Shown here piece after piece: positions 55,760-64,000 of a stretch of DNA of 64,000 nt. A model generated the notes under the pieces. It did not search any database. It saw only the letters and a program-made list of their open reading frames with translations, and was not told where the DNA came from. The stretch is from Escarpia spicata (lineage: Eukaryota; Annelida; Polychaeta; Sabellida; Siboglinidae): contig OZ023218.1 in the NCBI GenBank assembly GCA_963995525.1, positions 49,133,987 through 49,197,986 on the forward strand. The letters run 5' to 3'. The position numbers were made by a program, and so were the translations under genes. Position 1 is the stretch's first letter. Every line of letters starts with the position of its first letter.

Positions 55760-57715
55760 ACAGACACGTCGGAAATATGAACGTCTATGACGGAAATCTG
55801 GACTTGAAATTCATCGCCAGATGTTCAGTCACCAGTGCACGGTTGCAAATAACTGTCTTCGTCAAGCCAAACATCGATACTATTCCAACAAGGTTGTTGA
55901 GGCTGGATCAAACCAGCAGATACTTTACAGCATTGTGCAAACATTGATGCACACTCGGGTGGACCCGCCACTGCCAACACATGCCTCTCCAGAAGCTCTG
56001 GCTCAAGTTTTCCGAAATTACTTCCAAGAGAAAACTGGAAGCATTCGCTGTGCACTAGATCGCTGAGCGGGAGCACAACGTGATGCCCAGGTCCCTACTT
56101 ATGAACATGATGGAAGTCATCCGTTGGATAGGCTGTCGTCAGCCTCTGAGGTCAGAAACATCATTACATCATCTGCTCCTCGATCCTGCGCTCTCGATCC
56201 TCTGCCGACACGTATGCTGAAAAATTGCCTTGACGCGCTTGTTCCTGTCATTACCAGGATTGTGAACATCTTGCTGGCCACAGGAGATGTGTCAGCTAAC
56301 TTGAAAGCTGCACTGTCTTACAAGCTTACCGACCGATATCTAATCTCAGTTTCCTGTCCAAAGTAATTGAGAAAGTGGTGTCGTCACGTTTGTCACGTCA
56401 CATGGCACAGCACAAACTATTTGAAGTGAATCAGTCAGCATACAGAAAGGGCCACAGTACAGAGACTGCACTGCTGAGAATCCAAAACGATTTACTCTTA
56501 TCTGCGGATAATCGGTGGGTCTCGTGTCTAGTCCTCCTTGACTTGTCTGCTGCTTTTCACACGATTAACCACCAGGTGCTTGTGTCACGTCTGTCTAAGA
56601 AGATCGGCATTTCGGGCACAGCACTAAACTGGTTTACCTCGTATCTCGAAAACAGTAAACAAGCTATTAGGATTGGAGAAGCCATCTCGAACGTGTCGGT
56701 GCTGACATGCGGTGTCCCCCAAGGGTCAGTCTTGGGACCGTCGCTGTTCACCATATATACGACTGGTGAACTGGGTTGCAAAATCCGACAACATGGCTTG
56801 GATTTTCACATGTACGTAGACGATACGCAGCTTTCCATAACATTCAAGATCCCCGACACATCTGTTGCCATATATCAGCTAGAAACATGCAATGCTGACA
56901 TCAACGGTTGGATGACAGCAAACAAACTTCAATTAAATGGTGACAAAATTGAAGTTCTGTTCACGGGATCAGAGGCGCTGCGCAGAAAGATACAAAAAAC
57001 AACAAAGATCAACATTGGAGATGCCCAAGTGACCCCCCAGTACATGTGTAAGAAATCTTGGGGTCATGTTCGATGCTGGACTTACAATGGATCAACAAGT
57101 CAGAGCCATCTGTAAATCTTCTGGTCTACAAATCCGAAATGTGGGTAAAATCATCAAATGTCTTACGCCAGGAGCTGCCGAACAAATCATCCATTCATTT
57201 ATAACGTCTAGACTGGATGGTTGTAATTCGCTGCTGTTCGGAACTAACAAGTGTCAGCTGCTCGTCTAATCACACGAACAAGGAAACACGAGCATGTAAC
57301 GCCAGTCCTGAAATCACTCCATTGGCTTCCCATCCAAGAAAGAATTACGTTTAAAATGATCCTGATCACCTTCAAGGCACTCCACGGACTTGCACAGCAA
57401 TATATTTCCGAGCTTGTTGTTGAATATCAGCCCACACGCTACCTCCGATCGAATTCTGCTGGTCTGCTGACAGTACCAACCACACGCCTCAAGTCTTTTG
57501 GAGACCGTGCGTTCTCCAAAACGGCCCCTGTACTGTAACAATCTTCCACAGTCAGTCAGAGAGTGTGACACTATTGCGTCGTTTAAGACGGCGCTGAAGA
57601 CACACCTTTTTAAAATCGCTTTCACAACCTAAATGAGTGACATATAATATAAAGCGCTTTGAACAGAACAAAGGACTGGATACAACGCTATATAAGACCT
57701 TATTATCATTATTAT
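55760..57715 (+). mobile_element. CR1/L2-like LINE, 5'-truncated, with partner-SINE tail
   Basis: It carries the pre-reverse-transcriptase region, a near-complete reverse transcriptase, the C-terminal region, and the 3' UTR tail TAAAGCGCTTTGAACAGAAC...ACGCTATATAAGACCTTATT followed by ATT repeats. The tail resembles the ends of the two SINEs. It is truncated upstream of the linker, with several shifts. Confidence 0.93.
55821..57538 (+). pseudogene. CR1/L2-like reverse transcriptase, broken
   Basis: The frames, in order, are: linker (RQAKHRYYSNKVVE near 55860); CALDPLPTRMLKNCLDALVP near 56190; the 246-residue frame at 56375 with NQSAYRKGHSTETALLRI, LVLLDLSAAFHTINHQVLVS (first catalytic D; FDTI is now FHTI), LTCGVPQGSVLGPSLFTIYT, and MYVDDTQLSITF (catalytic DD); then MFDAGLTMDQQVRAICKSSG and SLHWLPIQERITFKMILITF. 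It would prime synthesis at a nicked target. Shifts near 56345, 57060 and 57250 inactivate it. Confidence 0.92.
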
Positions 57716-58492
57716 TATTTAGTATTATAAGGCCTGCATTTACACACGCAGGCACAGTGACAAAGAACAGTAGACCTTAGTCCAAAATATGCCATCCTCG
57801 CGCAACAGGGGCGCTGCGGATTACATCAGTCTTATTACCCCCTAGCAGATTGCCTTGCGAAAATCGAATTATGAATATAAACTCAGCCAATAATATCGCT
57901 TGCCGGCAAGTTCGGGTTGTTTGGGAAGTTGACGTAGTTATTTGAATACACAATACCGCTCAGCGGCTCGTGAGAATGGTCGAACGGGATTCTTGGAATT
58001 GTAGTGCGAGTCTGACTGTGGTCTGCGCTGTTCTTACGGCGAAGTCAATTATAAGTTTGAGTCAGCTGCCTTCCGTATAAAGCGTATGAAATCTGCCAGG
58101 GTTAGTATACGTAGTCATCATACCTGGCTTGCATGGATGAGATATACACACGGATCCGTTATCATCTGCGTTAGGGCGGATAACTGCATTGTTTGCAGGT
58201 GCATAACGCCACATCTATAATGCAGTCAGTAGCACTCAGTCAATTATAAGGTTTGCTGTATTATCCCCAGAAGACGGCATGTCTGTGTTCTGCAGTCAGT
58301 TTATCTTGTACGTAGTTCTCTTCCATGGTACTTAAAACATTAACATAGTATGGGTCTTCCTGTCTCTGTCTCAAGGCTTTCAGTATTTATTTACGAAACA
58401 ATGCACTAATTGAAACACAACCTGTGCAGATCAATAAGTGCTTCAGTTAAGTCATCACGCAGTCTACGATGTATAGGAGACTAATCGTCCAT
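57716..58492. other. Stretch with no recognised gene; 3' flank of the 58.5-kb exon
   Basis: Contains the polyadenylation signal at 58386-58391 (minus). Otherwise nothing recognised. Confidence 0.45.
58386..58391 (-). terminator. Polyadenylation signal AATAAA
   Basis: AATAAA on the minus strand, about 100 bases downstream of the stop codon of the candidate terminal exon. The spacing is plausible for a 3' UTR. Confidence 0.45.
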
Positions 58493-58617
58493 TTACTGTC
58501 TGCTTTGGCTGCACTTAGGCACACGTGAGAATGGACATGCATCGTTGATGCAGTACCACTGAGTAACACTTCGGTGGCTGGACTGTTGATCAGTACATGA
58601 GTTTGCACTAGACGATT
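58493..58617 (-). CDS. Candidate terminal exon of a cysteine-containing protein
   Basis: Acceptor CTATTTGCACAATATTGCAG/AA at 58618 is strong. After two bases the frame reads SSSANSCTDQQSSHRSVTQW, then YCINDACPFSRVPKC and a TAA stop at 58493-58495. Four cysteines in about 30 residues suggest a small disulfide-bonded secreted domain. A polyadenylation signal follows. No convincing upstream exon was found nearby, so the gene may extend to the right under a long intron, or this may be chance. Family unknown. Confidence 0.4.
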
Positions 58618-60255
58618 CTGCAATATTGTGCAAATAGTAATAACCAGTTATAACAATAAACAATAGGTAACATTCACCTACACAATGCTCAATTAGTGAC
58701 AAGACATGGCGATGTATGTCATTCTACCAAGGCAGTAAACGCAATTGCTGTTTCAACTGAAAATGTGTCAGACCACTAAAGGAAGGCAGGAAACAGGAAT
58801 GATACAGAACTAGATGAGTAGGCTACGGAAATCCATAAGGACAAGGGTACATGGCTTCGAGTCAACCTCCTGCCATTTCAGAGTTCAGGCAATTTTGTTC
58901 ACCCTACATAGATTTCGGAAGACACACACACACAACCCGTTTGTCTCGCCTACCTGATGTCCATACCAGGGAATACACGTGTAACTTGTTGTGGGCTCAC
59001 GTAGACTGCAACCTTTATCTGTAAAAGCCACCAACCGTGAGAAAGTAACCAACAGTCGGATCATCCACAATACTGGGAACTAACTCGCACCGGCCCGTGG
59101 AGAAACAAACCAAGGGTAGCAACAGTCACGATTACAGTATTTCGAACGAATAGTCATTTCCATGACTATATAATTTCCACTGACGCCAATTACTGCAATA
59201 CATGGAGCTTATAACGTGACTGCAGTGGCGCAACGTGTGGAATGACTGACAATGACTGACAAAATACTAAAATAACTACTTTTGTGTTGTTTTAGGTCAA
59301 ATACATAACACACTCAGAAATCAGAGGACAATGAACGTACGACCCAGAGAGATTTTTAAAGAAACGGGATGCAACTCGTCGCCGGAGAGGAAATAGACTA
59401 GAAGAGACGTTCCAACGATAGCGTATTAATACTTAGAGGCCTGAACTAAATTGGAGGAAATGAACCGGAGCTTGACCACCACTCCGCTGTCAGCTGTCGT
59501 CTCCGCTCGGCTCGACTGATGACATCGGTATACGGGTATACGGGGTGGAAGGCAGAACTGCTGTTGATGATGTTTCGCCTCGACAATTTTGGAAATGCCT
59601 CAGGCTATCCATAAACCTCGATGTGCACATACCCTAGAGGCTAGCCAACAAAACCCACCTTCATGCTCTCCAAAACAAACTCTTATTACACTAACACACT
59701 TTGGAGGGCTAATATCTTCTCCACCCCATCCACTACCACCACCAACACAAATTACACCAGAAAATACACAACCGTTCTCTATATATTAGGGGGCTAATCC
59801 CATGTTCAGCCCCTCTCCTATTTGTTTTTGGGGCTGGGACGTCCAAGCCTCCCCTGGTTCTGGTACTTTAGTATTATATGATGACCATGAGAAATAGCCA
59901 GAGGAAACCGCACAATAATGACGAGTTTCCTATGTGATCGGCCACTCAGATCGTTCCACGCAGAAAGACTTGCCTCTACAATACTGCAAGAGTTTGCACA
60001 TACATCTCACGTATGCAATGATATGGACACGAGGAAATTATGCAAACATTTTGCATGTACTGACTTAGGATTCCTGATGTGCGGCGTCGGAACCAATATA
60101 GTTACCCTATTCTGGTAGACCTTGCGTTATTAGCCACTCAAAACACACGACTGCTGCGAGGTTGAAAAGAGTCCTTGCTAGAGAACAAAGACTCGCAAAT
60201 ATATTATTGCGGATGTAGTATCGATGACATTATCACGGAACGACCAGGGATATTA
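58618..60255. other. Long stretch with no recognised gene
   Basis: Frames at 58885-59070 (minus) and 59589-59789, 59918-60118 (plus) are unrecognised. Nothing can be supported. Confidence 0.45.
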
Positions 60256-60295
60256 TGCATGAACCGAGACAATGAGCGTTGTCTCGGTTCATGCA
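60256..60295. repeat. Perfect 17-bp hairpin
   Basis: Arms TGCATGAACCGAGACAA (60256-60272) and TTGTCTCGGTTCATGCA (60279-60295) are exact complements around a six-base loop TGAGCG. No run of T follows to suggest a polymerase III terminator. It may be a structured site or a recent inverted duplication. Confidence 0.95.
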
Positions 60296-60505
60296 CAAAA
60301 CCCCAGGGTGGCGTTGGATATGGATCTTTACGCAGGTCTATTTCGTGGTTGTCTTATATTGACCCTAGCACTGCTGTTCTGAGAAATACATGGGACATAT
60401 GATTCAACCAATTTAATCGCATTTATAAATAATGACTGACAGACACATACACTCACGCATGCACGCACACAAACACACACTCGCACAAACACACACACAC
60501 ACACA

Positions 60506-60926
<421 letters not shown>

Positions 60927-60958
60927 CTATCATCAAAAATCGCCAACAAAAAACTCCC

Positions 60959-60961
<3 letters not shown>

Positions 60962-60998
<37 letters not shown>
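60962..60998. repeat. GA run complementary to the CT tract
   Basis: GA repeats end in a run of nine G (about 60999-61007). Together with the CT tract 36 bases away they can form a long hairpin. Confidence 0.97.
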
Positions 60999-61007
<9 letters not shown>

Positions 61008-61009
61008 AT

Positions 61010-62639
61010 TCTGGTAGGCCAACAATTTGAAAATGTGTTAAATTTTACCTCATCAAAAATTCATACCTCGAAAAGTACTGTACCATTCATGATTTCTGGA
61101 TTAGGTCTATTTAATTTCTTTCGAAGTAACTGCTTTATTTAGAGATGAAGTCAATATGCCTGAAGTAATCCATGGTTCTCGTTTAATGTATTTTTTTTCT
61201 TCTTAACTTTCACAATGTAATACATTTCATTATTGTTATTTAGTATGATGTTTGTTTAAATTGTTGATGTTAAGCTATGATACACACACAATGGTATATT
61301 TTATAGTAAATCAACTCAATTTGATTTTAGCTGATTGGTTAAGATAATTATGCAAAGTATTTTTTATGTTAATTTTAAATATAATTTGTTTAGTATTTAT
61401 TCTATACGTGAATAGGTTTTAATTTGTATTTTTATGGACTAGTTTCTGTGAATAGCACTGCGCGCATTTACGGATATGACGATTTATAACATAAATAGTA
61501 TTGCTATTATAGTAAATATATCCAGCAGCTAGGGGTGGTGTTCCTTGGTAAATCTGATTGTGTCCACCCACCCGCCTACGTTTATTATGCGTTGTCTCCG
61601 CAAACTATCATCACATTAAACAGGCATGGCTAATCTTGTTCGGCATCTCGGACAGACGCGTTGATGTAACATATAATTGGTCTAGTTTGAGTAGTAAGAA
61701 GTCTCTTTCACCCGGTAATTTGCAGTTTGTGATTCGATGCGGTCAAATCCGCTGTGCTGGGGATCGCCGGACGCCAGTGGGCAAACATTACATTAAATAC
61801 AAGCAACCTAATGACTCGCTGCCGGATATTAATGAGCAAACAGGAAAACAATACAGACACACCACACCGCACGGACTTCCGGTATGCAGCACGAATGTGG
61901 AAGAGTACGGCCGTATGCTGTTTTAACACTGGTGTAATCCAACTGGGGAATGTTTCATATATATTACACATTTCTTTTGTTGTATGCCAGACAAAGATAA
62001 AATTAATGATAAACTAAATCGGTCGAAGACCAACACTTGTGATGCTAAGCAGACTTCAGACAAATGCGGATTTTGTTTGATGTATGTACGTTTTGTTGTC
62101 TTGATAGATGGTTACAATCGCATTGGGAACGCAAGTATGAAATCTGGTTAATCTATGGAAACAATGATACGTATCTCTACACCGAATTTTAAGTCAAAAA
62201 TACTGATTTTAACAACAGGAATGTAAAATAAAATCCTGAACAGTATTGTGTCCTTAATTTGTTAATTTCTCTGAGAAACGTTCAGCCAAAAGATATCACT
62301 AAGTGGGTAAACGAGGGATCACCAGTAGATATCATCTATTTTAATAAAGCTAATAAAACATAACAAATAAAAGATAAACATGTTTTATTAGCAACTCAGC
62401 TGAGTTGGATTCACATTATAAAGTCGATAAAAGAATACAATTATTACAGTGAAATGATACACTTTAGTATTACAATCTTCTTTTTTTGCCATTTTCTGTT
62501 TATTGCCAGTTGACTAACCCCCATGGTACTAAAGAGTTACGATATCTGTTCGTCCTGGTTCTTGGCAATTGGAACACATTACTCCCTTTTATATCATAAT
62601 TGTCTTTTTCGGGTAGCAGATGATTTAATTTGTGTGTGC
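61010..62639. other. Long stretch with no recognised gene
   Basis: Frames at 61558-61926 and 61754-62017 (plus) are unrecognised; no good splice sites were chosen. AT-rich. Confidence 0.45.
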
Positions 62640-63010
62640 TAATTTTTATCAACAAAAATTGCATGAAGTAGTCCTTCTCGAAGTGATTTATTAACAATAG
62701 CAGTTAATGGAGGAGCGATGAGGTCTGAGTGATGTTTTAACACAAAAGCAGGAATGCTATCAGGCCCTGTAGCTTTGTTCATCTTAACATTCTGTAATGC
62801 TTTGAGAGTTATCATAACACTGATGGCATACTGGTTTGGCAATTCGTCATTTATAATGAATAATTTATTGTCCTTATTTAAACGATGTAAATGTTCATTT
62901 ACAAGTACAAAAAACTCGTTCATTCTGTTAGCTAATGAACCGCTATCACCGACCGTTGTTTTGTTAGCGAGGCTTTGCCTGCACGAATTGTCATTTGTCT
63001 TAAGTCTCAT
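62640..63010 (-). mobile_element. LINE fragment, minus strand
   Basis: The minus frame of 123 residues holds the linker and first reverse transcriptase block: GDSGSLANRMNEFFVLVNEH, MNKATGPDSIPAFVLKHHSD and APPLTAIVNKSLREGL. The last block matches the start of the chimeric LINE at 12208, so both belong to one family. The palm domain is missing. Confidence 0.85.
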
Positions 63011-63076
63011 TATTTGTTTTCATATTTTTCCACCAATCGTGTGATTCTGTTTCATTCATTGCTGCAAGGATTAAAC

Positions 63077-63131
63077 ATGATGGAGATAGACAGATTTACA
63101 AGATGATCTTGACAGGTTGATCAAATGGTCC
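63077..63131 (+). mobile_element. 55-bp shard of LINE B
   Basis: Bases from ATGATGGAGATAGACAG to TGATCAAATGGTC closely match 17607-17661, minus a few bases. An isolated internal fragment without LINE sequence on either side. Confidence 0.9.
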
Positions 63132-64000
63132 GAAAATTCGTGAAATTCTCAATCCTCGTTTTAAAGAAAAATCCACCCAAACCTGATACCCCAAAATTTC
63201 CCCCCAATCTGGTGACGGATATTGAAATATTGGTGCGTTCTGCAAAATAGCCACTAGCGCATATTTAACGCTTCTTTGTAAGAGATCTAATGCAGTAGTA
63301 CATTCAGTATTCAATGAACCAACATGCCATATATAAAAGTGCTCGAGAAAAATCCGCACATCACAACAATACGCTATTTTCAAGGGCACTCTTTAACTGG
63401 GTAATGTCGGGCGAATCCTTGATGTGGGCTTACCCCATATATACGATGGCTAAGATGGTCGTCACATGTCAAATTATGTAGCTTATTCTTTACATGCCGG
63501 AAACGAGATCTCATTTACCCATGCACCATTTGTCATCTGACATGAGATATCCCGTGCGAGCGGACAATCTGCACGACAGGGATTTCTCCACAGATCGTAA
63601 TTCTGATACATACAGCTACAACATATTTGCTACAATGGCTTAGGTTGACGTTGCTTCGGGCAGTTTCACTTTGTCGCGCATATGGGGTCCGTTGGATCCG
63701 ATGATGATATAATTATGGTGCGACATTAATGAAGTGTATGCCATTGTGATGGCAGAACGAAGCACAATACGTTTCGTGAAGCTGTTTTGTCAACAACACG
63801 CGTGGTTCTTCATAGAAACGAATAGTTATTACACAGCGAATGACCAGCCAGGTTCAGTTAAGGTAGAGTAATATAAGTTTTGTTCTAAGCTAGTGGTATA
63901 CTGCAAATTTGTCTTTTTCTTTATCTTTAGTTACACGATACTGATATTTTACCTAGTTATGTGCTGCAGTGCGTGCCATGACAACTTTGTTTTTTTCTTC
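63132..64000. other. Stretch with no recognised gene
   Basis: AT-rich to the end of the window; a 97-codon minus frame at 63096-63389 is unrecognised. Confidence 0.45.

Noticed and set aside
61558..61926. 122-codon plus-strand frame
   Set aside because: Balanced composition, but no recognisable family, no good splice sites and no neighbouring exon; not enough to call a gene.

Overview
The window looks like animal nuclear DNA, most likely from a marine invertebrate; a mollusc or other lophotrochozoan is plausible but not proven. The base composition is mostly AT-rich. There are several kinds of non-LTR retrotransposon, one whole Gypsy element, tRNA-derived SINEs, very long di- and tetranucleotide runs, several minisatellites and only sparse spliced coding sequence. 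I see no bacterial operons, CRISPR arrays, rRNA genes or convincing functional tRNA genes. Almost every long open frame belongs to a mobile element or a tandem repeat. All boundaries come from reading by eye; those given as approximate may be off by tens of bases.

Layout. 0-5.3 kb: a 5'-damaged LINE whose TTA-rich 3' tail runs straight into a 44-bp minisatellite of exactly 40 units. 6.0-17.3 kb: a long-inverted-repeat block (arms 6019-6748 and 16597-17346) holding pieces of an uncharacterised transposon protein family (13.6 and 14.7-15.7 kb) and broken LINEs, one of them a chimera. 17.3-18.5 kb: a 5'-truncated LINE with an intact 347-residue frame. 18.5-28.7 kb: a second long-inverted-repeat block carrying a broken gene for an XPG/FEN1-like nuclease. 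A complete Gypsy element (19773-24406, 160-bp LTRs, GTCAT target duplication) lies inside the 3' end of that gene. Its right arm is split by an oppositely oriented exon of a related protein. 29-31.5 kb: a 114-bp higher-order minisatellite starting at the 3' end of another LINE. 32.4-39.5 kb: two 52-bp satellite arrays in opposite orientation, the right one abutting a GC-rich, frameshifted protein-primed-type family B DNA polymerase relic, followed by another transposon-protein fragment. 40.5-43.9 kb: two minus-strand LINEs, one with a signal-peptide-like N terminus and a 2A-like motif. 46.7-47.5 kb: a TA-flanked fold-back MITE. 47.7-51.0 kb: the best candidate host gene, minus strand, up to five exons with good splice sites and a consistent phase chain. 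51.5-54.5 kb: an inverted-repeat pair with mirrored GT runs around a Gypsy fragment and an RTE-like LINE. 55.7-57.7 kb: a CR1/L2-like LINE. Its 3' tail is shared by the two SINEs at 35.7 and 50.3 kb. 58.5 kb: a candidate terminal exon with a polyadenylation signal. 60.5-61 kb: a CT run of about 420 bases. The rest is AT-rich sequence with LINE shards.

How the parts relate. The window is a nest of mobile elements. The most coherent unusual signal is the recurrence of one uncharacterised transposon-associated protein group, including the XPG/FEN1-like nuclease, inside or beside long inverted repeats at five places. The second theme is tandem-array birth at retrotransposon 3' ends (3584 and about 29594) and arrays with exact unit length (44 and 52 bp). 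Host gene content is limited to the candidate gene at 47.7-51 kb and possibly the exon at 58.5 kb.
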